DNA of 64,000 nucleotides from Siderastrea siderea (Eukaryota; Cnidaria; Anthozoa; Scleractinia; Rhizangiidae): NCBI GenBank assembly GCA_964030785.1, contig OZ034971.1, positions 38,616,304 to 38,680,303 of the forward strand, read 5' to 3'. Shown piece by piece: positions 1 to 10,419 of this stretch (position 1 is its first letter; each line of letters starts with the position of its first letter). The notes under the pieces were generated by a model. It saw only the letters and a program-made list of their open reading frames with translations, ran no database searches and was not told where the DNA came from. The position numbers and the translations under genes were made by a program.

Positions 1-500
1 ATTAAAATATTCGGATATTTTCATCAGATTAGAGTAAAAACTATTTTTACCAGTGTGAAGTTCTGATGAAATTAAAAAAAGATTGTCTAACAAAAGAATC
101 CGGTTGCTTGTTTTGGAGATATAACAGGTTGAGGATTCTTTGATTAATGGCAATAAGTAGAAGAAATCGACCAGGTTCAGCTCTACATGCCACATTAGAA
201 GCCTTATTACTAACTTCAAGATAACGTTTACAAAACTGTAGATGTGTTCTTTCAATTTGTGAACCATCCCAGGCCTTAAAATCAGATTTAACATAACCAC
301 CCCAAATTTCACTATTATAGAGCAAAATTGGAGATATCATTGTATCAAAAATCTTACAGGCAAGAGACGGTTTTAATTTACTAAAGTTTGTGTGTCGTCT
401 CAGACTGAAAAGGGCATGAAGTGCTTTCTCTTTTAGGTGATCAAGTGAGATTTTAAAATTTCCTGAAGAACATATTTTGGTTCCTAAATAAGTAGTGTGA
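1..500 (-). mobile_element. Decayed LINE fragment, C-terminal part of ORF2
   Basis: Read on the minus strand this encodes the region downstream of the reverse transcriptase of a non-LTR retrotransposon. It aligns residue by residue with the LINE ORF at 12939-14708, for example TYLGT, LKEKALHALFSLR, MISPILxYNSEIWG, CKRYLEVSxKASNVACRAE and FYSNxMxxSEY. The homology starts near 500 and runs off the window edge, so the 3' end of the element lies outside. One open stretch covers 47-340 and the flanks need frame changes, so the copy is dead. It lies where the third exon of the decayed peptide gene at 701-1545 would be expected, which suggests the insertion helped destroy that gene. Confidence 0.85.
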
Positions 501-700
501 TTCGGCTAACGTATTCTCGTGCAGGTAATAATGAAACTGGTCATAAGAATGTTTTATTCACTTAACTATGCATGACTTTGTTTTCAAATCACCTAACTCC
601 AAACTATATGTTGATATAAAGGATATGAAATGTTGCTTAATGATCGGTATGTTTAATCGACCGTTTAGAAAGGCAGACTTTATAGGCTTGAGTTTTCTAC

Positions 701-1545
701 CTGAAATCAACCCATTCAGTTCCTGGTCAATCTCCCTCAGCCTAGAACACTAGATTGTCTTGAAAAATTGGTATCATTTCTCGTAGATTGGATTACCATT
801 TCCGGAATCACTGGCCAGTTGGGTTGTTATTACTTTTTTGTAATCATGGCTCTCAAGGTCTGCTTCACGTAGCATTTCCATCAGCGTCTGGTCTGGGATT
901 TGCACATCATAGTCAAACACTCTGAGCTCAAGGGGCTCTTCATTGTTGGCATTTATCTAAATGTCTACGGAAAAAATATCACCTAAAAAGACTTCATGGA
1001 ACGAGGAAGTAATATGGAAAGGGGGTATCACAAATAAATCCTATGTTTCACGTTATCCAAGAATGACATCACAGGTTTGGAGGGTTTTTCTCCTTAGATT
1101 TTTTTCCATGATTGAAAGTTAGAATAAATGAGAATAAAAAGATGGTTGTGCTGAATAGCGCTCATGTGGTTTCGCGTTATAATAAATAACCCTTCCATCA
1201 GTGTTCTAGACTGAGGACATTTCAAAAGTTCAAATGGAAGGAGAAAGAAGTTGAGATTTTTCAATTTTAGGAAAACTGATAAAAATTAACATTAAAGGTA
1301 ATTGATAATAAAATTTCGAAGTTAAATAAGTGAATTAGCATTAAAAAAGTATGCTATCTGATCCCAAGCGCTTTACTATTTTCATAAAATTTTCCACAAA
1401 TCAGCTTTAATAACCCTATTTAACAAAAGCTCTATATGTAAGAGATTGCGATATAATTGAACGTAAAATAAGCGTAAACCGTCTACGTTGTTAACAAATT
1501 CCACAACAATAACAGACGGAATATGACAAGAGTGTTCGAAGTCAT
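701..1545 (-). pseudogene. Secreted-peptide precursor, decayed copy A
   Basis: This is the minus-strand homologue of gene C (3842-5304). Exon 1 (about 1545-1486) encodes a signal peptide starting MTSNTLV. Exon 2 (952-701) encodes a pro-region matching gene C over LELRVFD, EADLESH, SDSGNG and REIDQEL, and ends in a conserved CAG|GTAGAA donor. Exon 2 carries two in-frame stops (before YQFF and before CSRLRE). The exon-2 acceptor is weak, the exon-1 donor position has changed, and no exon 3 is visible before the LINE at 1-500. It is therefore a pseudogene. Its 5' flank mirrors the flank of exon B at 3408, so A and B form a head-to-head inverted duplication. Confidence 0.8.
953..1485. other. Intron-like AT-rich interval of copy A
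   Basis: This stretch separates exon 1 and exon 2 of the decayed peptide gene. It is AT-rich, holds only short open stretches and shows no recognisable gene or repeat. The equivalent intron in gene C is only 123 bp, so it has either expanded here or received an insertion that cannot be recognised. Confidence 0.4.
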
Positions 1546-1699
1546 CTTGGAAGACTTAAAAACGATAGCCGAATCCTCTAGCGAGGAAATTACTTCAGCG
1601 ACTGTCTTTCTTCGGTTTTTGGAAGATTTGTGCAGTGCACCTCGGCCAAATTTAAAGGTATCCATCTGTAAAATGATTGGCTGTTATTCTCTTCCTTAT

Positions 1700-2240
1700 T
1701 TTGTAGCCTCGGTTCAGTTTTACTTCCCTTTAATTTGTTACTGTTTGTTCATGAATTTGATAAACAAAGCTTTTGTGGTTTCTCTTATCCAAAACTAAAT
1801 AATCCTTTGGTTCCACTGTCTGTAAAGCCCGTTTTCCAAATTGGCCGTAACTGGTCTCTGCCTTATCTTTTGCAACCTGCTTCAGCGTTACTTCTCTTCA
1901 AATTGTCGCGGTTTGTACAGGAATTTGGTGAGCGAAGCTCTTCCTTATCCCCCCCCCCCCCAAAAAAAATGCCACATTTCCGCTGTCTCTATAGCACGTT
2001 TTCATGTTAACATATTTTCAGTTGTTTTTTACTATTTTCTTCCTCATTTTGTTTTGAAACCCCGCTTCAGTTTTACCTCTCAAGTTTGTCCAAAAATTTG
2101 ACAAGTATGCCCTTTGTGGCATCCCATCTCCTTATCTGTAATCCTCTTCCTCATTCGTTGTAGCCCCGCTTCAGTTTTACTTCTATTTGAAATTGTCACG
2201 GTTCAAACAAGGACTTAATGAACAAAGCTCGCAAATCCAG
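1700..2240. repeat. Diverged ~150-bp repeats upstream of copy A exon 1
   Basis: About four related units start near 1706, 1866, 2050 and 2160. Each has a core like GTAGCCCCGCTTCAGTTTTAC, then a TTCAAATTGTC-like stretch and an ACAAAGCTC-like end. They lie immediately 5' of exon 1 of copy A on the minus strand. The same units, reverse complemented, precede exon B at 2876-3265. Their position suggests promoter or 5'-flank modules amplified together with the gene, but no function is shown by the sequence. Confidence 0.6.
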
Positions 2241-2322
2241 TGTTTCCTTTTCAAATTGCATGAAGCAAAGCAAAGGGGGTCGTTTCACCAGAAAGACAAA
2301 ATTAAGACAACTGTTAAAAGTA

Positions 2323-2780
2323 CACTCGAACCTCTCTACAACGGCCACCTTGGAGATAGAGGAGAGTGGCCGTTGTGGAGTGGTAGCCGTTATGGGGAGG
2401 TAGGGTTGTAACATGACACCACTTTTGGGGGGAACGGACAGAACATATTTATTAAAAAAAAGGCTTATTATAGCATATTAATACATAAAGCGATCAAAAT
2501 AATCAATAAAACTGCAGAGACCAACGTACTGTTCAGAACAAAACTGTTAACGACACAAAGCGAGTAATGTACAGTGAGTACGTCAGTCTGTAAATTGTTC
2601 GCTCTTAAATGGCCATTGTGAAGAGGTTATTTGTGCAGCTGGGACGCACTTTAGTGGCCGTTGTAGAGAAGGTAAAACAAGAGTGAATGTATGGACTGTC
2701 CGCCGGGACACAATAAGGTGGCCGTTGAGGAGAGATGGCTGTTGTAGAGAGGTGGCCGTTTGTGGAGGTTCGCCGGACCG
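2323..2780. mobile_element. MITE, pogo/Tigger-like, flanked by TA
   Basis: The element has imperfect terminal inverted repeats, CTCGAACCTCTCTACAACGG at the left and the complement of a GAGGTTCGCC-type end at the right, and is flanked by TA on both sides. Internally it repeats GTGGCCGTTG-type motifs in both orientations. It contains no coding capacity. It sits at the centre of the inverted duplication that carries copies A and B. The class assignment rests on the TA target and the end sequence only. Confidence 0.65.
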
Positions 2781-2875
2781 TAGACACAAGCGGTGTTAGA
2801 AGGCTCTGTGTAACAGAAGTGAAATAGTTACTGGATAGAGAGGCGGAAATGCAGGACCTTTTGCTTTGGATGAGA

Positions 2876-3265
2876 AAGAGCCTCGCTCACCAAATTCTTC
2901 TACAAACTGCGAGAATTTGAAGAGAAGTAAAACTGAAGCGAAACTAAAAAAATTAAACAAAACAAAAAAATCTGCATTTCCATGCTATAGAGGCAGCTTA
3001 AATGCAGTATATTTTTGTTTTTGGTAAGGAAGAGTCTCGCTCACTAAATTCCTGTACAAACAACGACAATTTGAAGAGAACTAAAACTGAAGCGGTGTTG
3101 CAAAAATGAGGAAGGGGCCAGAAACGGCCAATTTGGAAACGTGCTTTACAGACAGCGGAAACTAAGAATTATTTACTTTTGGTTAAGAGAAACCACGAAA
3201 AGCTTTGTGCAAACAATAACAAACAAGGGAAGTAAAACTGAACCGAGGCTACAAAATGAGGAAGA
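2876..3265. repeat. Diverged ~155-bp repeats upstream of exon B
   Basis: At least three related units start near 2880, 3028 and 3190. Each ends in GAAGAGAAGTAAAACTGAAGC or a close variant. They are the reverse complement of the units at 1700-2240, so the two 5' flanks form the arms of a large inverted duplication with the MITE at 2323-2780 in its centre. Confidence 0.6.
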
Positions 3266-3407
3266 GGATAGCAGCCAATCACGTTACAGATCGATACCTT
3301 TAACTTTGGCCGACGTCCACTACAAATCTTCCAAAGACCGAAGAAAGGCAGTCGCTGAAGTAGTGTACTCGATCGAGGATTCGGCAATCGTTTTTAAGTC
3401 TTCCAAG

Positions 3408-3465
3408 ATGACATCGAACACTCTTGTCAAATTTTTCGTTCTGTTATCACTGTGGAATATTGCAG
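3408..3465 (+). CDS. Alternative first exon B of the secreted-peptide precursor
   Basis: This 58-nt exon encodes a signal peptide, MTSNTLVKFFVLLSLWNIA, and ends in a phase-1 donor (GCAG|GTTAGT). It has the same length, phase and encoded pattern as exon 1 of gene C at 3842-3899. No separate exon 2 follows before 3842, so it can only splice in phase to the exon 2 at 4023 shared with gene C. The start was chosen by homology: an open frame runs further upstream here, but the matching region of gene C contains a stop. It could be an alternative promoter and first exon, or a relic of a tandem duplication. Confidence 0.6.
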
Positions 3466-3841
3466 GTTAGTTGGTTGTTTTATGGTTTGGTTTTTGGTAA
3501 TTTTAAGAACGAAAGTTACAATACTCAAGCTTAAACGCCTTTCGTACAATAATTTCTCGAAAGTCACTTTTGAATATCCTCTCAAGGCAATAGAAAAACG
3601 TCAAATACTATTCAACTGGCTGTTATCAACATCTTCTGTTTCCAATGTAAAGCAACTTTTTTTGAATTTATCACACTCTCCAAACCTGGCGATGTGTAAA
3701 TAGGGGTGGCAATAATTAAGGAAGAGCATAATCGCGTTACAAATGTGGCCAAGATGCATTGAAAATCTTCCAAAAACTGAAGAGAGGCAGTCGCTGACGA
3801 AATTTCCTAGACCAAGGATTCAATCGTTTTAAGCTTTCAAG

Positions 3842-5304
3842 ATGACTTTGAACTCTCTTGTCATGTTTTTCGCTCTGTCGTCACTGTGGAATATCGCAGG
3901 TTGGTTCTCTTGGCTGTTTGGTGGTCTGGTTGTTCGTGGGCTATTTTGAATTTCAAAGGTACAGCAAAGGTGCGTTCCAGAAAGCCTTTTTTCGTGATAT
4001 TCTTTCGTATTCATTTTAACAGATGGCAACACCCAAGAGGCACTTGAGCTCAGAGTGTTTGACCGCGACGTGCAAATGTCAGATGATAAAATGATGGAAC
4101 TGCTACAAGAAGCAGACCTCGAGAGCCATGGTTACGAAAAAGAAATAATATCCCAACTGGTCAGTGATTCTGGAAATGGTAAACCCATCTTCGAGAAACG
4201 ATATCAACTTTTCAAGACAATCGAGTGTTCTAGGCTGAGGGAGATTGATCAGGAACTGAATAGATTGATTCCAGGTAGGAAATTCAGATCTAAAAAGTCG
4301 GACTTTAAAAATGACGGCCCATTCTACTTTTTTAGCGGATGGCTGGCTGGTGGGACTTATCTCGCATTTTTTTTTCTGGTATGATTTAAAACAACAACTA
4401 CACTTATCACGTTTTACCCCATATTTACTAGTTTTGTGATAGGTGCCCCTCCCTAATGGTTCCCATATACAACATAGTCAGCTCGGGCTCGCCAATAACT
4501 GAGAAAAAATTCTTAACAACATTCTAATGACCCACACAGATAAGAAGAATTGACCACAGAAAAACGATTCATACCTCTCTTTGGGTTTTTCAAAATATTA
4601 AGAATTCGGCATGTTTAGTTAACTTAATAGCCATATCTTGCATCTTTTGGTTTTTTTTCCCAAGATAACTCGTTACGATTTCGTAAACGATGACTGCGTC
4701 TGCTTAATACTGGTGAACGTCCATCAGTTAACAGTAATTAAGGAGAGAGTTTTCCTTATTGAACGTCCGCTTAAAGAAGGTGCCTTTGGTATTTTTGCGA
4801 GGTTTATGACTATGCGGGAAAAGCAGATCTTAATTTTTTTAATTCTTATAGCTCTTGCTAAGATTTGCTTCTCCCGCTTCGTTGTAAACCGAAAAAAAAA
4901 ACCCTTTGTATTAAGAGACACCGCCCTTAAAAAACTGAGTTTGTCGCAGCATCCTTTGATGCGCAGAACGTGCGCACAGTAGGAATAGGAGGTACTATTT
5001 CTAACAGAAGTTGAAACGCTTAATACATGACACCTAATAAACAAGTTTGACCGCTCCAAAATTTGATTGACACACTGCATTCATTACATCAGGGATCTTT
5101 GGAATCGATGTGGTCAGCAAGATCAACAAAGAAATCCAAACCAAACATTTGGACACCATGACGCAGTGTAAGGCGGGTTTGGAGGTGCACTTCAAGAAAG
5201 CTGGCAGCTGCAGCAGTGATTTCAAGACCAGTAACAGGCGCCGAAAGAGAGCGGCTCGTGGTTGCAATTGGTGTCTATTTTGCTGGGCATCTAAGTTAGC
5301 CTGA
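3842..5304 (+). CDS. Secreted cysteine-containing peptide precursor, gene C (3 exons)
   Basis: The family is not recognised. Exons are 3842-3899, 4023-4274 and 5093-5304, joined by two phase-1 GT-AG introns and giving a 173-residue protein. Residues 1-19 form a hydrophobic signal peptide. A charged, helix-prone pro-region follows and contains one cysteine near its end (TIECSRLREI). Exon 3 adds two cysteines (MTQCKAGLEVHFKKAGSC) and then a polybasic RRRKR site of furin type. The C-terminal peptide of 17 residues contains CNWCLFCW, with three cysteines and two tryptophans. The layout (signal, pro-region, dibasic cleavage, short cysteine-rich tail) matches secreted hormone, host-defence or toxin-like precursors in general, and no particular role can be claimed. 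Decayed or partial copies lie at 701-1545, 10420-10633 and 40649-41716. Nothing disrupts this copy. Confidence 0.75.
4275..5092 (+). other. Intron 2 of gene C
   Basis: This phase-1 intron (GTAGGA...CAG) separates the pro-region exon from the exon with the cleavage site and terminal peptide. It has clear sequence similarity to 40788-41507, the equivalent intron of copy E, so it was duplicated with the gene. A short imperfect palindrome built on a GCGGGAAAAGCAGATC core lies at about 4816-4880. No separate gene is supported. Confidence 0.6.
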
Positions 5305-5360
5305 GATCATCGTCTTAAGAGCCAAAATTAACTAAGTGCAACAGTTTGATAAATATAATT

Positions 5361-5797
5361 ACCGTATTTACTCGAATAAGCGCAGCGGCGCTTTTTAAAT
5401 TTTTCGCGCCTCAAATGCGGCGCTTATTCGAGGATGGCGCTTATTTAAAAATTGGATGCAGCAAAGAAAAAAAAAAAACGCTGAAAACAGACTACTTGCA
5501 CAAGTAACCGGAAAAGAAAGATAGCAGTTGAGCTAGTTGTGCCGGCAAAGTTCACGGTCCGATGTATTCACTTTGAACTGAAGAGCATCGCTTTTGATGA
5601 AAAGAATTTTCCAATGCTGTTTTAGAGTTGCTTTGTAGTGGTTTTTTTGTTCTACGGAATTCCTCGAATAAGCGCCGCATCGGGACCGCGGTGCTAATTA
5701 TTCGGGGGCGGCGCTGTTTAACTTTTTTGACCCGCATGCGGCGCTTATTCGAGGGCGGCGCTTATTCCGGGGCGGCGCTTATTCGAGTAAATACGGT
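5361..5797. mobile_element. Palindromic MITE
   Basis: The ends are perfect inverted repeats beginning ACCGTATTTACTCGAATAAG, and the interior repeats GGCGCTTATTCGAG-like motifs in both orientations. Length is 437 bp and there is no coding capacity. It sits just 3' of gene C and is missing at the equivalent place in the duplicated segment after copy E (about 41740), so it inserted after that duplication or was lost from the other copy. Confidence 0.8.
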
Positions 5798-5799
5798 AA

Positions 5800-7100
5800 T
5801 AAAATAATAATAATAATCTTTATTGAGGAAACTTTTTCACTTACATGTGGTTTTCGAAAAGGACCTCAAAGATTAATACTAAAAACTAAAATATCTACAT
5901 TGAATAATAAAAATAAGAGAACTAAAAATATGAAATTTATAAAACACTTAAATTATAAAATTAAAAACCTGTCGCTTAAAAATATTTACATTGGCAGAGT
6001 CTCGTATTATCTGGCTGAGAGAATTAAAATCATTTACAGCGTGATAGGCAGTTCTTTGTTTTCCCCAATTTCTTCTAACTCAGGGGAGTCTAAGATTGAC
6101 TCTATGTCTGGTGTTATAATTATGCTGATGTTGCTGTGTTACTAAAGTCAAGTACAAGTATAAGTCGGTATAAGTTGAATTGAACAACAAAATTAAGCAA
6201 TACGCAATGTACTATTTTGAATAAATAATAATAATAATACCGGTATGACTTTCGTACCTGTACTAGAGTTCTACCGCTACTAGTTCAAATCAAATCGAGA
6301 TTTTCATTCTGCATGAGGCACAAAAAATCAATCCAATATATTTGAAGTTGGCCGAGACACGCAACCTAGATAAAAAATCAGCTTTCATCGTTGTTTGCCT
6401 TTGTTTTGACCATGCTTCGTACCTGTCTCGCTTAAGCCACCCTCCAAGGGTAGGGAAGGAAAAGCATCATAGTCTTCCTGCAGAGGAGACCTGGATTACT
6501 TGACATCTAAAGACAATCAGATGACATCATTGAATCGGTTTCGTGTCCCTTAGAGTGTCCTATAACGAAAACAAGATTTTAGAAAATAATAAATGTATTT
6601 TTGTGATTTTTAGATAAATTTTCCAAGGTGACCGATTACCGGTTTAAATTTCCTAAACCGTTCTTGTCGCTACTTTAAGAAGCTCTGTTGAGGTTTAAAC
6701 AAAGCTGCAATAAAATAAAAATTATTTTGGCTCTTAAATGTTGCCTTTAAAGATCGGCCACAAAGGCACATTACTTTGTAGTCCAGCGGATGGAGAAAAG
6801 CGTGGTGTAAGGTTATTCCATCAAAATAAAAGTTGAAATAGAAGGTTACTGAAACTTTCCCTAGTTGAACATGCGATATGATGCTTTCAAAAAATAAAAT
6901 AAAAAGATTAGGTCACAATGCCCGCGAAAGAGTCATAATCAACTAAAAATGTCTTACTATTCCATACAGAATCAGTTAAAAACAGTATTTGTTCACGTTT
7001 CCAGTGATTATTCATTTTTCTGTGATGAAAATTGGTCTATACTCACTGTACAGCAAGAAGAAGAGAGGATAGGAGTATAGACACGTTTATATTAAGTTCA
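5800..7100. other. AT-rich intergenic stretch
   Basis: The sequence is AT-rich with short AATAATAAT runs near 5800 and 6220. The part from about 6160 to 6745 belongs to the segmental duplication. No RNA gene or coding region could be supported. Confidence 0.5.
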
Positions 7101-7105
7101 AAATG

Positions 7106-7292
7106 AACGCAATCTTACCTCAATCATTGTGTTCTGTCGTCATCATGCCTCTAAACGGCAAATATTAGCGATTTTCAGGGATTTGCGATGCGGTCAACTG
7201 TATGCATCGCAAAACCCTGGAAATCGCTTACATTCGCCGTTTAGCGACAATGACGATAAAACACAACAATTGGCGGAGGTAAGGTTACGCTT
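7106..7292. mobile_element. Foldback (hairpin) element
   Basis: Two arms of about 85-90 bp are near-complementary over their full length around a short loop (GGTCAACTGTAT-like). Paired landmarks are TAAACGGC with GCCGTTTA, CAGGGATTTGCGATGC with GCATCGCAAAACCCTG, and CTTACCTC with GAGGTAAG. It has no coding capacity and looks like a fully palindromic MITE. Confidence 0.75.
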
Positions 7293-7539
7293 CTTATGAA
7301 CTTTAGTGTAAATATTGCTCGCAATATTTCACGTTAATAGGAACGTTTTGGTATTCCTGGTATTCCTAGGAACGTTTTGGTATTTTGAAACTACAATGAA
7401 CGGTCTCACAGTTTATGAGGGTCCCCTGTGCTTGTTCCTAATGTGCGCACGCTCGCGCGCGCTAATTACCCACCAATTTACATATGTATGCGCAGTAAGG
7501 ATGCGCAGTCCAATACAAAGGAATCAAGCTCGCGTTTTA

Positions 7540-9300
7540 GACACAATTTCGAAGTTTCTTTGTTTCAAGTACCGATTTTTGATGAAGAAAGTCCGTATTT
7601 TGGTAACTTTTCTGCTAAATACAAATTTGTTTAGGGGTAGAAGCATTCGAGTGTACCACTTCACAACTTGTAAGGATTTATCTTTTACCCCTTTAAGTCC
7701 CAGCAGTGATTAGCCTCAGATTTCTCCTTATAATATCAATGAACAATGAAATGCACAGGTGTTGAGAGGTAAGGAAATGAACTCTTTTTATATTTGAACA
7801 ACTTCTCCCAACTAGCACTAAAACAAATGTATGGTAACCAGTAAGGAGAATTGGTATGCTGATACTGGGCATTAAAGAGTTAATCAGCCGGTTTTACCCG
7901 CTATGTGCAGACCCCGGTTTATCAGGCATGATTCGTTGGGCCAAAATTCCCTCGACATGTTTCACACGTAACAAAACGGCGCTGGAAACTTGCTGATCTT
8001 CCGGTTCTATAATAATTGTTTGTATCTCAGGACGTTAATTAGTAATTCCTCTGTATACTTGAGTTCATTTTTAGGCAAAATTTCAACTTTATTTCGTGAC
8101 TACGGGCGAATCAAGACCGGGGGCGAATCATAATTCGCCTACTAACATGATTCACCAATAGTCAAAAGATATTTCTCCGCCCAATATGGAAGATATTTTA
8201 GTCCAAATAGCCGTCAATAAAATGAAGTATTGCCGTCTCTATTCGCAGTTAGTTTATGTGATTTATGGAAATGCTGTTCTGGCCTTTGTGTCTGTGCATA
8301 AAAACCTGAGGTAGGAAGTCCAGTTGAATGCCTATTAAGCGTGTATCATGACAAGACTGCTCTCACGATTCATGCTTCAAGGAACCAACAATCTCCGTTC
8401 GCGCTCCAAGTAAAGAAATGTTTGGGGTTCCGGGCTCCAAGGCAAAACTTTTCGGGCGCTTTTGCCCCTGAGACACCCTCTTTGGGATCCTTTGGTGCTG
8501 CTTGTTCTCTAATTAATGCCTTGCGGGGAAAATGAGTACTTTTTGCCCATTTTTGGGAGCCTAGTTACTCGTGAGCGGGGAAGGTTCAGGCTCTGCACAC
8601 ACGAAGGTTCTAGTCGAGGGACTAGTCCCAGGAATAAGTACCCTTTCATGTTTACACTAGGGTAGTAGTTGGAGGGTCTTCTAGCAGGACTGTGTGCTTG
8701 GGACTTGTTACTTGACCGTGCACACAGTGGGACTTGTTGAGGGACAGGAGACAAGTCCCCTTGTGTGTACCAACCTTCAGTTTTCACCCACTCAGTACAG
8801 TGGCCCTTAACACACGAGACTTTAAGTCGACGACTCAAGGAAAAAAATTCCGTTTAGGTCCGCCTACAGTAAAAATGCGATAAAACTAGAGGCCTTTAGT
8901 TTATATAAGCTTATTACGAGCTTTTTATCGGGAAAGAATAACGTCTTGTTCCCAGCTATACACTACAATTCACTTCAAGCACTTAACTTAATTGACAACA
9001 GCCCAAGCTTGTTTCTGGAATCTACATTGAAACCAGCCTCTATTTTTTTCCAAAATTAAACCATTTCTTTTATTGAAGGTCGCGTTCAACTCTCAACCAA
9101 CCTGGTTGCCGTACGTACGTTAAAATATCAAATGTTTTTTTGTTTGTTTGTTTGTTTGTTTTTTGTTTTGTTTTTTTTAGTGTTTATGGATCCCATACCG
9201 GGACGGATATACTGCAAAGCTGGCCTTTATGTCGCAAAAGGTAAAATTTGAGTGGCTTAGCAGCCAAAACGAGGGGCAGAGCAGCGAAGTCGCCAAGTGC
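7540..9300 (+). repeat. Dispersed repeat R2, copy I
   Basis: This ~1.8-kb segment recurs at 11255-12935 with 14838-14975 (copy II) and at 54140-54425 with 58055-60330 (copy III), all in the same orientation. Shared landmarks include AACAAAACGGCGCTGGAAA, TATCTCAGGACGTTA, CCAATATGGAAGATATTTT, AGTCCAGTTGAATGCC and GGGACTTGTTGAGGGACAGG. It contains short hairpins around the last motif. Its open stretches are short and not shared between copies, so it looks like a non-coding element or low-copy segmental repeat. Ends and class are unresolved. Confidence 0.65.
9134..9178. repeat. (TTTG)n low-complexity run
   Basis: Repeated TTTG units followed by T-rich sequence. It lies inside R2 copy I. Confidence 0.8.
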
Positions 9301-9826
9301 CATTATGAATGTTCACGCGTGAGCATTCGTGATGGCAAGTAGATTTGTCTTTTGTAGAAAGAATGAAAGGCCACTTAGAAACCACCCTGGTGGGAGGAAT
9401 ACCCTATATTTGCGGGTTCTCCTGAATTATTGCATGCGCAATTTGTTAAATTACTTTGTTTAAAAACAAGTCGTAGACTGATTAGTTCCTCCAAGAGTTA
9501 CGGGGATGTAGGTTGTGGTCGATAGGCTTTTCAATCAGTTCAAACTCTTATATGAAGAAAATTTCATTGATATAACAACCTAACAGCCTCGTTCCCAGAA
9601 AAAGCCGTGGGAACGAGCTTGACTTCCTAAAAGATGCCATTCTCGGGATATTTGCAGCTAAACCTTGATGGTATAACATCCTTTCGGCGTTTCATATGTA
9701 GGGCCATTATGATTTTTTTTTTTCGGACATAGAGGGCAGCGTCCCCTAGTAGGCCAGAGGGGCTTGTTCGTATGACTCTCACCTTACACCGCAGAATTTT
9801 TGCTTATCCTTTCTTCTTCCGTTTAG
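9300..9826. other. Intergenic stretch, nothing recognised
   Basis: No coding region is supported here. A short inverted pair, CTCGTTCCCAG and TGGGAACGAG, at about 9591-9619 looks like a tiny foldback remnant. Confidence 0.4.
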
Positions 9827-10061
9827 ACTCCAACTAAGAAGGAGACAAAAATCAGTTCTCTTGATGACATCCCAGAAGAAGACAATTTATTGCCTTGTGG
9901 TTCCACGACGTACGATACTGCAACAAATGAATGCATGCTGCGGTGGTGAATATCGGTACACTAACTTCACACTTCTGCTAGACTGCTGTAATGAGCAGTT
10001 CATCCTAATGAAGAAGAAAGCAAAATACAGCCGCAAAAGATGTCGCCGGCTAGAAACTTGA
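9827..10061 (+). pseudogene. Galaxin-like exon with frameshift
   Basis: After a pyrimidine-rich acceptor (CCGTTTAG) the first frame reads a lysine- and acid-rich stretch, then CGSTTYDTATNEC, then a stop. In a second frame, beginning at the same cysteine codon, it continues CCGGEYRYTNFTLLLDCC and ends in a basic tail RKRCRRLET with a stop at 10059-10061. Paired cysteines spaced with CG...YD..T..C are typical of galaxins, repeat proteins of the coral skeletal organic matrix. An ATGC duplication at about 9930-9938 looks like the cause of the frame change. Only one short repeat pair is present and no signal peptide is seen, so this is a fragment or pseudogene. Another cysteine-rich extracellular repeat is possible. 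Confidence 0.4.
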
Positions 10062-10419
10062 CGGAAACTACTTTCCAACTTTTTTCATCGGGGTTTTAAC
10101 AGGTCTGTTACAGAGGTGTGTTCCATATTATAAATCACATTAAAACGAACTGTTTTGCATGACGGTATGAATTCTATTGGTTAAAACTAAATGCAATATG
10201 AATCGAAAGGTCATACCGCGTTTACATGATATCGGTATAGGTTTTCTACAGGAATGAGAATACATGGAGACCATCATATACTGCCATTAACCCGAAGAGC
10301 CCCTGCGTGTCTTAATCTATTTTTTTAAATCACATCTTAAAAACTCAATCATACCCAGCATACCCTTAAAACAATGTACATTAAATTTATGCGCACTTAG
10401 ATTGTAGCTCTTGGAACAA

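Larger units (their letters stand above)
4080..6745. repeat. Segmental duplication, copy 1 (around gene C)
   Basis: From exon 2 of gene C to about 6745 this segment is repeated at 40649-42128 and, after a large insertion, at 52062-52316. Matching landmarks are both exons, CTCGCTTAAGCCACCCTCCA at about 6428 and 42046, and the block around GTTCTTGTCGCTACTTTAAG at about 6660 and 52222. The stretch 5361 to about 6150, including the MITE, has no counterpart in the other copy. Outside gene C no coding region is recognised. Confidence 0.75.

Noticed and set aside
1735..2101. Overlapping open frames of 86-91 codons
   Set aside because: They lie in the ~150-bp flank repeats and a poly-C/poly-A run, and none is shared between repeat units.
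3141..3470. 109-codon open frame as a separate gene
   Set aside because: Only its last 19 codons are conserved with gene C exon 1. The rest corresponds to 5' flank that is interrupted by stops in gene C and reads through a repeat.
8509..8838. 109-codon minus-strand frame in R2 copy I
   Set aside because: The frame is not conserved in R2 copies II and III and spans hairpin repeats.
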